Shown piece by piece: positions 56,023 through 63,877 of a stretch of DNA of 64,000 nt (position 1 is its first letter; each line of letters opens with the position of its first letter). The position numbers and the translations under genes are program-made. Below the pieces are notes generated by a model, which saw only the letters and a program-made list of their open reading frames with translations, did not search any database and was not told the DNA's origin. Origin of the DNA: Jejudonia soesokkakensis (lineage in GTDB: Bacteria > Bacteroidota > Bacteroidia > Flavobacteriales > Flavobacteriaceae); contig NZ_JBHTBN010000001.1 of NCBI RefSeq assembly GCF_042664795.1, forward strand, positions 496,001 to 560,000. Direction: 5' to 3'.

Positions 56023-56589
56023 ATGCAAATTACCCGTAAGCAAGAAATAATTTCAGTAGCAGCTCAACTTATCAAAGAAAAGGGCTATAACGCAGTCTCT
56101 ATGCGTGACATTGCTATTGCTATGGATATGAAGGCAGCCAGTCTTTACAATCATATCAAAGGAAAACAGGAAATTCTCGCTACGCTCATTGTGAATGTTG
56201 CTGAAGAATTTACCAACGGAATGAAATTCATTCTTTCAGAAGATGCATCGGCCCTAAAAAAAATTGAAAAAATTATTGAAATCCATATCGATATCACAGT
56301 TAACTATTCCGAAAATATTGCAGCACTCAATAATGATTGGATGCATTTGGAAGGAGATGCTTTAAAAAAAGTAGTTCAGATGCGAGATGACTACGAAAAT
56401 AATTTCCGTAGCATTATAAAAAAAGGAATTACTGAAGGTGATATACAACCAAAACATCCTGAAGTCATTTTATTTTCGATACTTTCAACGCTTCGAACGC
56501 TATACCTTTGGAGTGAAAAAAGAGGAAAAATGGATGTCAATATCCTAAAAAAAGATATGGTTTCTGTCCTTATAAAAGGGATTGTTTAG
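56023..56589 (+). CDS. TetR family transcriptional regulator, probable paa repressor
   Basis: Seen: 188 residues from the ATG at 56023. The N-terminal HTH includes AAQLIKEKGYNAVSMRDIAIAMDMKAASLYNHIKGKQEIL (~10-50); the ligand domain is helical. Known: TetR-type PaaR proteins in several bacteria repress phenylacetate genes and respond to phenylacetyl-CoA. Inferred: it binds the perfect palindrome at 56615-56632, between its own stop and paaE, and so governs the operon below. Ligand not shown. Confidence 0.88.
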   Translation: MQITRKQEIISVAAQLIKEKGYNAVSMRDIAIAMDMKAASLYNHIKGKQEILATLIVNVAEEFTNGMKFILSEDASALKKIEKIIEIHIDITVNYSENIAALNNDWMHLEGDALKKVVQMRDDYENNFRSIIKKGITEGDIQPKHPEVILFSILSTLRTLYLWSEKRGKMDVNILKKDMVSVLIKGIV

Positions 56590-56604
56590 AGAATGTTAAA
56601 CCGT

Positions 56605-56635
56605 TTGCACATCTAACTAACAATCGTTAGTTTTG
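56605..56635 (+). promoter_or_regulatory. paa operon promoter
   Basis: TTG at 56605-56607 and TAGTTTTG at 56628-56635 are separated by 20 bases, matching the Bacteroidetes -33/-7 consensus. The expected start of RNA is just after 56640. This rules out a TTG at 56633 as the paaE start and supports GTG at 56660. Confidence 0.8.
56615..56632. promoter_or_regulatory. TetR-type operator of the paa operon
   Basis: AACTAAC-AATC-GTTAGTT is a perfect 7-bp inverted repeat with a 4-base centre. Its right arm overlaps the -7 box, so a bound repressor would block RNA polymerase. Confidence 0.78.
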
Positions 56636-56659
56636 TATAAATTTTACGACCAAAAGAAC

Positions 56660-57733
56660 GTGGCTACATTTCACAAATTAAGAATTAAGGATATCTATAA
56701 AGAAACTGATGACACATCGGTGGTTACTTTTGATGTTCCATCACATCTTGCCGAGGATTTTAAATTCCGTCAAGGACAGCATTTAACCTTGAAAGCAGAT
56801 ATTAATGGTGCCGATATTAGGCGATCGTATAGTTTGTGTTCCAGTCCTTCAGATGGCGAATGGAAAGTGGCTGTAAAACAAATTTTAGGAGGCGTTTTTT
56901 CAACATACATTAATGAGCACTTAAAAGCGGGTGATGAATTTGAAGTCATGGCGCCTAGCGGTAATTTTGGTGTAGAAGTTTCCGCAGACAAAGCCAAGAA
57001 CTACTTGTTTTTTGCAGCGGGTAGCGGAATTACACCTGTATTATCCATGATTAAAAGTCATTTGGTGTCAGAACCTAAGGCAACTTGTAAGCTATTTTAT
57101 GTGAATAAAACAGCGAAATCAATTATCTTTAAAGAAGAGTTGGAACAGTTGCGTAATAAATACTTCGGAAGGCTTGAGATCTATTATTTTTTAACAAAGG
57201 AAAGAAGGGATATAGAACTGTTTAATGGCCGATTTGATGACGAAAAGATGGAAGTATTGACGAAAACGTTTATCGACATTCCAGATACCAACGAAGTTTT
57301 TTTATGTGGTCCAGAAACGATGGTCAACTATGTGAGTGAGTATCTTGTAAATGCAGGATTACCTAAAGAAAATGTACATTTTGAATTATTCGTTACGGGT
57401 CTTACCGAAGAAGATAAAGCGAGACAGGAACGACTGGCGCAACAAAACGTAGAAGGAACTGAAATTACGATCGTCGACGGTGGAAAAGAATTTACCTTCA
57501 CCATGACCAAAGAATATGATAATATTCTCGACGCAGCTCTAGGCGCTGGAGCAGACCTTCCGTTTGCATGTAAGGGCGGAGTTTGTAGCACCTGTAAATG
57601 TGAAGTTTTAGATGGAAGCGTAGAGATGAAAATAAATTATGCGTTGGATGATAAAGAGGTCGCTCAGAATTTAGTATTGAGCTGTCAGGCTGTCCCAACC
57701 ACAGATAAAGTAAAAGTAGATTTTGATGTTTAA
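56660..57733 (+). CDS. paaE: Phenylacetyl-CoA epoxidase reductase subunit
   Basis: Seen: 357 residues from a GTG at 56660 (ATFHKLRIKDIYKETDD); the TTG upstream lies inside the promoter. FAD/NAD(P) motifs RSYSLCSSP and FAAGSGITPVLSMI, then a C-terminal 2Fe-2S ferredoxin domain ACKGGVCSTCKCEV with a later Cys. Known: passes electrons from NADPH to the di-iron PaaA oxygenase. First gene of the operon. Confidence 0.95.
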   Translation: MATFHKLRIKDIYKETDDTSVVTFDVPSHLAEDFKFRQGQHLTLKADINGADIRRSYSLCSSPSDGEWKVAVKQILGGVFSTYINEHLKAGDEFEVMAPSGNFGVEVSADKAKNYLFFAAGSGITPVLSMIKSHLVSEPKATCKLFYVNKTAKSIIFKEELEQLRNKYFGRLEIYYFLTKERRDIELFNGRFDDEKMEVLTKTFIDIPDTNEVFLCGPETMVNYVSEYLVNAGLPKENVHFELFVTGLTEEDKARQERLAQQNVEGTEITIVDGGKEFTFTMTKEYDNILDAALGAGADLPFACKGGVCSTCKCEVLDGSVEMKINYALDDKEVAQNLVLSCQAVPTTDKVKVDFDV

Positions 57734-57774
57734 CTAGCTCGACGCATAAAGTTTAGAGCCTAAAACAGAAGATT

Positions 57775-58731
57775 ATGAGCAATGAACAGATTAAGAATTT
57801 AGAAGAAATTTTTGAAGCACGTATTGCGCGTGATGAGAAAATAGAGCCTAAAGACTGGATGCCGGAGAAATACCGTCAGACACATATTAGGCAAATGTCA
57901 CAACATGCCCACTCCGAAATTGTAGGAATGCTACCTGAAGGAAACTGGATTACCAGAGCTCCTTCATTACGACGAAAAGCAGCGTTGCTCGCTAAGGTTC
58001 AAGATGAAGCAGGTCATGGATTATATCTCTATTCTGCTTGTGAAACATTAGGGGTTTCGCGTGATGAATTATATGAGCAATTACACTCCGGAAAAGCAAA
58101 ATATTCTTCCATCTTTAATTATCCTACAGTAACCTGGGCAGATATGGGAGCAATTGGCTGGTTGGTCGATGGTGCTGCAATTATCAATCAGGTGCCGTTG
58201 TGTAATACCTCTTTTGGACCGTATGCAAGAGCGATGGTGCGTGTTTGTAAGGAAGAAAGCTTTCACCAACGTCAAGGTTTTGAGATTATGCTAAAGCTAT
58301 GTAATGGAACACCAGAGCAGAAAGAGATGGCACAGGATGCGTTGAACAGATGGTGGTGGCCAAGTTTAATGATGCTAGGCCCAACAGATGCCGAATCGGT
58401 ACACACCGAACAATCTATGAAATGGAAACTGAAACGTAAGTCGAACGATGAGCTTCGTCAGCAATTTATTGATCAGACCGTACCACAAGCGGACATTTTA
58501 GGATTAACAATTCCAGATCCTGACTTAAAGTGGAACGAGTCCAAAGGCAGTTATGATTTTGGAGAAATAGACTGGGATGAATTCTGGCAGGTAGTCAAAG
58601 GTCATGGTCCTTGTAACAAACAAAGAATGAAGGCCAGAGTAGATGCCTGGGAAAATGGAGCATGGGTACGTGATGCAGCGATGGCATACGCAGAAAAGAA
58701 CGAAGCTAAGAAATTTAAAAAAGCAATCTAA
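57775..58731 (+). CDS. paaA: Phenylacetyl-CoA epoxidase catalytic subunit
   Basis: Seen: 318 residues; QDEAGHGLYLYSACE and KEESFHQRQGFEIM are the di-iron-binding E..H motifs, and WWWPSLMMLGP is conserved. Known: epoxidises the ring of phenylacetyl-CoA. It begins 41 bases after paaE and ends 1 base before the start of paaB. Confidence 0.97.
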   Translation: MSNEQIKNLEEIFEARIARDEKIEPKDWMPEKYRQTHIRQMSQHAHSEIVGMLPEGNWITRAPSLRRKAALLAKVQDEAGHGLYLYSACETLGVSRDELYEQLHSGKAKYSSIFNYPTVTWADMGAIGWLVDGAAIINQVPLCNTSFGPYARAMVRVCKEESFHQRQGFEIMLKLCNGTPEQKEMAQDALNRWWWPSLMMLGPTDAESVHTEQSMKWKLKRKSNDELRQQFIDQTVPQADILGLTIPDPDLKWNESKGSYDFGEIDWDEFWQVVKGHGPCNKQRMKARVDAWENGAWVRDAAMAYAEKNEAKKFKKAI

Positions 58732-58732
58732 G

Positions 58733-59017
58733 ATGAGTAAGAATTGGCCCTTATGGGAAATCTTCGTAAGAAGTAAAAACGGATTGGAACATCGTCATTT
58801 TGGAAGTCTCCATGCGGCAGATGCAGATATGGCATTAGAAAATGCACGCGATGTGTACACGCGCAGAAGCGAAGGAGTAAGTATATGGGTAGTAGAAAGC
58901 AAGCATATTACTGCGAGTAACCCTGAGCACAATGGTGAATTGTTTGAGCCTGCACAAGATAAAGTATATCGTCATCCTACCTTTTACGATCTACCAGACG
59001 AGGTAAAGCATATGTAA
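58733..59017 (+). CDS. paaB: Phenylacetyl-CoA epoxidase subunit PaaB
   Basis: Seen: 94 residues from the ATG at 58733 (MSKNWPLWEIFVRSKNGLEHRHFGSLHA); an upstream in-frame start lies inside paaA. DMALENARDVYTRR is typical. Known: a small structural subunit needed for the full complex. A 93-base junction with two short palindromes follows before paaC. Confidence 0.95.
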   Translation: MSKNWPLWEIFVRSKNGLEHRHFGSLHAADADMALENARDVYTRRSEGVSIWVVESKHITASNPEHNGELFEPAQDKVYRHPTFYDLPDEVKHM

Positions 59018-59027
59018 TACAACTATC

Positions 59028-59048
59028 ATACTGAACTTGTTTCAGTAT
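59028..59048. repeat. Palindromic element, intergenic copy
   Basis: ATACTGAA-CTTGT-TTCAGTAT: perfect 8-bp arms with a 5-base loop, between paaB and paaC. The same loop and arms, with one compensated base pair (A-T to T-A), occur inside paaH at 62645-62665. Confidence 0.75.
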
Positions 59049-59064
59049 CTATCAAACTTTTGAA

Positions 59065-59085
59065 ATGTCATTCTGAGCCTCTCGA
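59065..59085. repeat. Short repeat-like sequence (TGTCATTCTGAGC)
   Basis: TGTCATTCTGAGC...CTCGAAGGGC resembles dispersed flavobacterial intergenic repeats I recall; only one such copy is in the window. Confidence 0.35.
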
Positions 59086-59110
59086 AGGGCAAAATTAGAA
59101 TTCCTTAGTA

Positions 59111-59866
59111 ATGAAAAACGAAAATCTATATAATTATATTCTCGGTATTGCCGATAACAGCCTTATACTCGGGCAACGTCTAGGTGAACTCTGTGGTCAT
59201 GGTCCAACACTGGAAACCGATATTGCCGGAACTAACATTTCTCTTGACTTAATAGGTCAATGTAGAAATTACTATCAGTATGCTGCGAAAATAAAGGGTG
59301 AAGAGAAAACCGAAGATGATTTAGCTTTTCTTCGATTAGAACGAGAGTATAAAAATGTGTTGCTTGTAGAACAACCCAATACCCATTTTGGATATGTAAT
59401 GGGACGCCAGTTTTTATTTGATGTATACCATCTCATGTTTATGACCGAGTTACTAAAAAGCAAAGACGAAACACTCGCTGCTATTGCAAAAAAAGGGATT
59501 AAAGAGGTAAGTTATCACAAACGATTTTCGGGAGATTGGGTCAAACGATTGGGAGATGGTACCGATGAAAGTAATGCTAAAATGCAGGAAGCAATTGATG
59601 ATCTCTGGACCTATACAGACGAACTTTTTGACATGACCGCAGCAGATAAAGCAATGGCTGCCGAAGGGATTGGAGTAGATGTTTCAAAACTGAAAGACGC
59701 CTACTATAAAGAAGTTTCAGAAGTAATACAAGAAGCAAATCTAAAACTGCCGGAGAGCAAGTACTTTATCCGTGGTGGAAAGAAAGGGGTTCATAGTGAA
59801 CACATGGGATACTTGCTTGCAGATTTACAATACATGCAGCGAACTTATCCCAACATGGAGTGGTAA
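59111..59866 (+). CDS. paaC: Phenylacetyl-CoA epoxidase subunit PaaC
   Basis: Seen: 251 residues; ILGIADNSLILGQRLGELCGHGPTLETDIA opens it and VSYHKRFSGDWVKRLGDGT is conserved. It has a ferritin-like helical fold without the full metal set. Known: pairs with PaaA as a structural subunit. Separated from paaB by repeat elements. Confidence 0.95.
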   Translation: MKNENLYNYILGIADNSLILGQRLGELCGHGPTLETDIAGTNISLDLIGQCRNYYQYAAKIKGEEKTEDDLAFLRLEREYKNVLLVEQPNTHFGYVMGRQFLFDVYHLMFMTELLKSKDETLAAIAKKGIKEVSYHKRFSGDWVKRLGDGTDESNAKMQEAIDDLWTYTDELFDMTAADKAMAAEGIGVDVSKLKDAYYKEVSEVIQEANLKLPESKYFIRGGKKGVHSEHMGYLLADLQYMQRTYPNMEW

Positions 59867-59903
59867 ATTGCCTTGATACCGGAGAACTGATTTAAAAAGA
59901 ATA

Positions 59904-60407
59904 ATGACTTTAACTCAAACCGCAAATATAGACACGCACTTAATTCCAATTCTGGAACAGGTAAGTGATCCTGAAATCCCCGTATTAACAGTGTTAGACC
60001 TTGGAGTCATACGGGAAGCTGTTGAGATAAATGATGTCATTCATATAAAATTAACCCCTACCTATTCTGGTTGTCCTGCCATGGATGTGATTGGAGATGA
60101 CCTAGAAAAGGCATTTTCAGAAATAGGAAAAAAAGTTACTATCGAATTGGTGTTGGCTCCTGCATGGAGTACTGACTGGATTAGTGAGGTAGGATTGAAA
60201 AAAATGGAGGAATACGGTATCGCCAGACCGTTGTCTGAGACAGCCGATAAAGAGGTACTCCTCGGAAATAAGAAATTAGTAAAATGTACCAATTGTGGGA
60301 GCACAAATACCCATTTGGTAAGTCAGTTTGGTTCGACCGCTTGCAAAGCATTGTTTAAATGTGATGCCTGCCAGGAGCCATTCGATTACTTTAAATGTTT
60401 AAAATAA
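59904..60407 (+). CDS. paaD: Phenylacetate degradation protein PaaD (MIP18-like)
   Basis: Seen: 167 residues. DUF59/MIP18 domain (VSDPEIPVLTVLDLGVIREA, TYSGCPAMDVI) then a Cys-rich C-terminus (CTNCGSTNT ... FKCDACQEPF). Known: thought to help Fe-S or metal assembly in the epoxidase complex. A structured repeat follows before paaG. Confidence 0.93.
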   Translation: MTLTQTANIDTHLIPILEQVSDPEIPVLTVLDLGVIREAVEINDVIHIKLTPTYSGCPAMDVIGDDLEKAFSEIGKKVTIELVLAPAWSTDWISEVGLKKMEEYGIARPLSETADKEVLLGNKKLVKCTNCGSTNTHLVSQFGSTACKALFKCDACQEPFDYFKCLK

Positions 60408-60416
60408 AATTAGTAG

Positions 60417-60521
60417 GGCGTTCCCACAGAAGCTGGCTTTCGCCAGATCTGGGTCGGGCTTTCGGCAGTCGCTTCCAGATAAAGAATCTGGAGAGCTCCA
60501 ACAAAGCCTCAATCCCTAACT
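60417..60521. repeat. Structured repeat element between paaD and paaG
   Basis: A GC-richer block in an AT-rich region, containing GGGCGTTCCC, GGGTCGGGCTTTC and TCAATCCCTAAC. CTGGC/GCCAG pair with loop TTTC (60433-60446), and TCCAGAT/ATCTGGA pair with loop AAAGA (60474-60492). The wording matches a dispersed element I recall from Bacteroidetes genomes. Confidence 0.6.
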
Positions 60522-60533
60522 CAAAAAATAAAT

Positions 60534-61316
60534 ATGAGTAAACCCATAACAAAAAAAATCACCGAAGGTGTAGCTACACTCACGTTAAACAGGCCAGACG
60601 TATTTAATAGTTTTAACCGCGAAATGGCACTATTGCTTCAGGAGGAGTTGGACGCTTACGCAACAGACGATACAGTAAGAGCTATTATTTTAACAGGAAA
60701 CGGAAAAGCATTTTGTGCGGGTCAGGATATTGGTGAGATCACAAACCCAGAATTAAACCCTGGCTTTAAAAAGATACTTGACGATCATTACAATCCTATT
60801 ATAAAACGAATCCGTTCGATTGAAAAACCTATTGTGTGTGGAGTAAATGGAGTAGCTGCGGGAGCGGGTGCTAATATTGCATTGGCGTGTGATGTGGTAA
60901 TTGCTTCAGAAAAGGCAAGTTTTATTCAGGCATTCAGTAAAATCGGGTTGATTCCCGATAGTGCAGGAACGTTTTTTTTGCCACGATTGATAGGCTTTCA
61001 GAAAGCATCTGCATTAATGATGCTGGGTGATAAAGTTTCAGCAATAGAAGCTGAGAAATTAGGAATGGTCTATAAGGTTTGTACTTCGGAAAGTTTTGAG
61101 GAAGAAGTCATCAAAACGGCTACAACTTTATCAAAAATGCCAACCAAAGCATTAGGATTGACAAAGAGGTTACTCAACGAATCCATGAGTAATGGTCTTG
61201 AAGAACAGTTGGCATTGGAAAGTAAATTGCAAATTGAATCTGCAGGAACTGAAGATTATGCCGAAGGAGTTGCCGCCTTTGTAGAAAAGAGAAGACCAGA
61301 ATTTAAAGGGAAGTAA
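60534..61316 (+). CDS. paaG: Enoyl-CoA hydratase/isomerase, probable epoxide-ring isomerase
   Basis: Seen: 260 residues of crotonase fold; FCAGQDIGEIT, GVNGVAAGAGANIALACDVVIAS and FSKIGLIPDSAGTFFLPR. An acidic residue at LIPDS fits PaaG. Known: PaaG converts the phenylacetyl-CoA epoxide to an oxepin. It could instead be the PaaF-type hydratase; position and motif favour PaaG. Confidence 0.88.
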   Translation: MSKPITKKITEGVATLTLNRPDVFNSFNREMALLLQEELDAYATDDTVRAIILTGNGKAFCAGQDIGEITNPELNPGFKKILDDHYNPIIKRIRSIEKPIVCGVNGVAAGAGANIALACDVVIASEKASFIQAFSKIGLIPDSAGTFFLPRLIGFQKASALMMLGDKVSAIEAEKLGMVYKVCTSESFEEEVIKTATTLSKMPTKALGLTKRLLNESMSNGLEEQLALESKLQIESAGTEDYAEGVAAFVEKRRPEFKGK

Positions 61317-61338
61317 TGATTAACGATTGGAGAATAAC

Positions 61339-61354
61339 GATTGTTGATTTTTGA
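61339..61354 (+). repeat. Left inverted-repeat arm of four-helix cassette
   Basis: GATTGTTGATTTTTGA. Its reverse complement, with one mismatch in 16, occurs at 61757-61772 on the other side of the four-helix-bundle gene. Confidence 0.65.
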
Positions 61355-61367
61355 AGTTAAAAATAAA

Positions 61368-61718
61368 ATGAAACCTAATCAGTTAGAAGAACGTTTAATC
61401 CTATTTGCAGTCGATGTCATATTGCTTTGCAAAAGCATGGACAAATCTTTTGCAGCTGAGCACTTAACAAAACAACTTATTAGATCAAGTACATCAGTGG
61501 CATTGAATTATGGAGAAGCAAGAAGTGGGGAGTCAAGCAAAGACTTTTTACATAAAATGAAGATTAGTTTAAAGGAATTACGTGAATCGTATGTAAATAT
61601 GAAAATCCAAAAGGGTTCGAGGTTAATTACTGATGTTAAAAATTTAGAAAGGTTGTTAGATGAAAATAACCAACTGATTTCTATTTTCGTTGCAAGTATT
61701 AAAACAGCTTCTAAATAA
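61368..61718 (+). CDS. Four-helix bundle protein (TIGR02436 / S23 family), copy 1
   Basis: Seen: 116 residues from the ATG at 61368. LTKQLIRSSTSVALNYGEARSGESSKDFLHKMKISLKELRES is the family signature. Known: members occur inside 23S rRNA intervening sequences and as scattered genes; role unknown. It sits between paaG and paaH, with no link to phenylacetate metabolism, and is bracketed by imperfect inverted repeats. Inferred: an inserted cassette. Confidence 0.9.
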   Translation: MKPNQLEERLILFAVDVILLCKSMDKSFAAEHLTKQLIRSSTSVALNYGEARSGESSKDFLHKMKISLKELRESYVNMKIQKGSRLITDVKNLERLLDENNQLISIFVASIKTASK

Positions 61719-61728
61719 TCAAAGTTAA

Positions 61729-62958
61729 ATGACTGAAACAAATCAAAAATCAAAAATCAAAAATCCACAATCTTCAATCAACAGAGTAGGAATTATAGGT
61801 GCAGGAACCATGGGTAGTGGCATTGCACAAGTAGCTGCGACAGCAGGCTGTGCTGTGAAATTATTTGATTTAAATCAGGAAGCACTTGAGAATGCTAAAG
61901 CTTCTTTAGAAAAAATATTGGCTCGTCTTATTGAAAAAGGCAGAATAGATTCCGAAGAAAAAAACAGGATTCAGGATAATATCCAATACGTTTCTACTTT
62001 AAAAGACTTGTCAGACAGTGACATGACGATCGAGGCAATTGTAGAAAATCTGGAAATTAAAAAGAAAGTCTTTCAGGAGTTGGAAAGTTATGTTTCTAAC
62101 GAGTGTATCATTGCAAGTAATACTTCTTCCTTATCAATTGCATCCATTGCTTCTTCCTTAAAAAATCCAGAGCGTTGTGTGGGAATTCATTTTTTTAACC
62201 CCGCACCCTTAATGAAATTGGTTGAGGTAATTCCAGCGATACAGACTTCAGAAGAAGTTTTAAAAATTTCAGCAGAAACAATAAGAGACTGGGGTAAAAC
62301 AGTTGCAATAGCAAAAGACACGCCTGGTTTTATTGTTAATAGAGTGGCGCGCCCTTTCTATGGTGAAGCGTTGCGAATTTACGAAGAAGGAATAGCTGAT
62401 TTCCATACAATCGATACGGCTATGAAATCCAAAGGCGGATTTAGAATGGGCCCTTTCGAATTGATGGATTTTATAGGGAACGATGTGAATTATACGGTGA
62501 CCGAAACTGTTTTCGAAGCATTTTACTACGATCCGCGTTATAAACCAGCATTTACCCAAAAACGTTTTGCTGAAGCTGGCTATTTAGGTAGAAAATCAGG
62601 AAAAGGCTATTATACCTACGAGAATGGACAGAAGATTGACGGTCATTCTGAACTTGTTTCAGAATCTCACAAGGAAGATTTACAAAACCAGATATTCGAC
62701 CGTATTTTAGTAATGCTTATCAATGAAGCCGCCGACGCGCTGTTCTGGAATATTGCTTCTGCAGAAGATATAGATAACGCCATGACGAAGGGGGTAAATT
62801 ATCCTAAAGGTTTACTGGCTTGGGCAGATGAAAAAGGAATCGACTGGTGTGTTAAAAAAATGGATACACTTTATGATGAATATCGAGAAGACAGATATCG
62901 TTGCTCACCGTTGCTTCGCAGAATGAACAGGGAAAAGACCCTCTTTTATGGGGATTAG
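61729..62958 (+). CDS. paaH: 3-hydroxyacyl-CoA dehydrogenase
   Basis: Seen: 409 residues. The NAD motif GIIGAGTMGSGIAQVAA begins at residue 20, unusually late. Residues ~5-17 (NQKSKIKNPQSSI) come from repeat DNA. EAIVENLEIKKKVFQELE, IASNTSSLSI and FFNPAPLMKLVEVI are typical. At 305-314 GHSELVSESH is encoded by a palindromic element between the two C-terminal helical domains. Known: oxidises 3-hydroxyadipyl-CoA in the pathway. Probably still active because both inserts avoid the core. Confidence 0.93.
   Translation: MTETNQKSKIKNPQSSINRVGIIGAGTMGSGIAQVAATAGCAVKLFDLNQEALENAKASLEKILARLIEKGRIDSEEKNRIQDNIQYVSTLKDLSDSDMTIEAIVENLEIKKKVFQELESYVSNECIIASNTSSLSIASIASSLKNPERCVGIHFFNPAPLMKLVEVIPAIQTSEEVLKISAETIRDWGKTVAIAKDTPGFIVNRVARPFYGEALRIYEEGIADFHTIDTAMKSKGGFRMGPFELMDFIGNDVNYTVTETVFEAFYYDPRYKPAFTQKRFAEAGYLGRKSGKGYYTYENGQKIDGHSELVSESHKEDLQNQIFDRILVMLINEAADALFWNIASAEDIDNAMTKGVNYPKGLLAWADEKGIDWCVKKMDTLYDEYREDRYRCSPLLRRMNREKTLFYGD
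61757..61772 (-). repeat. Right inverted-repeat arm, inside the start of paaH
   Basis: TCAAAAATCCACAATC on the plus strand pairs with 61339-61354 (15 of 16). It is translated as part of the PaaH N-terminus. Confidence 0.65.
62645..62665. repeat. Palindromic element translated inside paaH
   Basis: ATTCTGAA-CTTGT-TTCAGAAT, 8-bp perfect arms, in frame and read as HSELVSES. It matches the paaB-paaC junction element except for a compensated pair. Confidence 0.8.
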
Positions 62959-62992
62959 GGATTAGGCAATTGGTATTAGAAAATTGTATAAC

Positions 62993-63373
62993 ATGAAAAG
63001 TAATTATCATTTTAAGTTTGAAGATTTACAAGTATATCAAAAAGCTATGGACTATGGAGAAACTATAAATGAACAGGTAAAGGGCTTTCCAAATCATGAA
63101 TTATATGCACTGTCTTCTCAGTTTAGACGAGCGTCAGATTCTATTGCCTTAAATATTTCTGAAGGATATCCTGGCTCAGATAAACAATTTGTAAAACATA
63201 TAAATTATGCTATTTATAGTGCTAATGAGTGTGTAAGTTGTAGTACAAAATCCAAAAGAAGAGGTTATATAACCTTTGAAGTTGATGAAGAAAATAGAAG
63301 GTTAGTTTCAGAACTTACCAAAATGTTATCATCATTAAGAAAGACAATTGTTAAAAGAATAAATAAAAACTAA
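62993..63373 (+). CDS. Four-helix bundle protein (TIGR02436 / S23 family), copy 2
   Basis: Seen: 126 residues from the ATG at 62993. FEDLQVYQKAMDYGETI, LSSQFRRASDSIALNISEGYPGSDKQF and CSTKSKRRGYIT mark the family; it belongs to a different branch from copy 1. It sits between paaH and paaI, and its stop overlaps the paaI ATG by 1 base, so translation is coupled. Known: function unknown. Inferred: a second independent insertion into the operon. Confidence 0.9.
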   Translation: MKSNYHFKFEDLQVYQKAMDYGETINEQVKGFPNHELYALSSQFRRASDSIALNISEGYPGSDKQFVKHINYAIYSANECVSCSTKSKRRGYITFEVDEENRRLVSELTKMLSSLRKTIVKRINKN

Positions 63374-63813
63374 TGCCTAAAACCAAATCCCTAATACCAT
63401 TGTCTGGAGAAAAAATTCCATATAAAATGCTGAGTCAGGATGCTTATAGTACGTGGCTGGGAATCGAAATTCTAGCATGTGAAATAGGACGAGTTAAGGT
63501 GGGAATGACGATACGTAAAGAAATGTTGAATAGTATGAATAAAGCCCATGGCGGAATTAGCTATTCGTTAGCAGACACAGCCTTTGGGTTTACGGCAAAT
63601 ACCCACGGAAAGTATGCCGTTTCTATTGAGACGAGTGTGAATCATATCGAAGCATTGGAAGAAGGAGATTATATTACCGCCGAAGCGACTTTGGATCTAC
63701 AAAAAACAAAAGTGGGTTTTAATATCGTTGAAGTAAAACGAGGAGAAGATTTAGTAGCGCTTTTTAAAGGAGTGGTCTACAGAACAACTAAAGATTGGGA
63801 AGAAGATAATTAA
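63373..63813 (+). CDS. paaI: Hydroxyphenylacetyl-CoA thioesterase
   Basis: Seen: 146 residues, hot-dog fold; MNKAHGGISYSLADTAFGFTANTHG holds the catalytic Asp region. Known: PaaI releases CoA from dead-end phenylacetyl-CoA intermediates. It starts within the stop of the four-helix gene and ends before a strong AT-rich hairpin. Confidence 0.93.
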   Translation: MPKTKSLIPLSGEKIPYKMLSQDAYSTWLGIEILACEIGRVKVGMTIRKEMLNSMNKAHGGISYSLADTAFGFTANTHGKYAVSIETSVNHIEALEEGDYITAEATLDLQKTKVGFNIVEVKRGEDLVALFKGVVYRTTKDWEEDN

Positions 63814-63820
63814 CGAATTA

Positions 63821-63877
63821 AGATTGCCGATTTTAGATTTCAGAACGAATACTTCAAAAATCTAAAATCGTTAATCT
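63821..63877. repeat. AT-rich inverted repeat between paaI and paaJ
   Basis: CGATTTTAGATTT (63828-63840) and AAATCTAAAATCG (63858-63870) form a perfect 13-bp stem with a 17-base loop. AGATT/AATCT extends it outward. Similar in wording to the arms around the four-helix gene at 61368. Confidence 0.75.

Noticed and set aside
56633..56659. TTG start for paaE
   Set aside because: It overlaps the -7 box and operator, so it would not be in the mRNA; GTG at 56660 gives the usual N-terminus.
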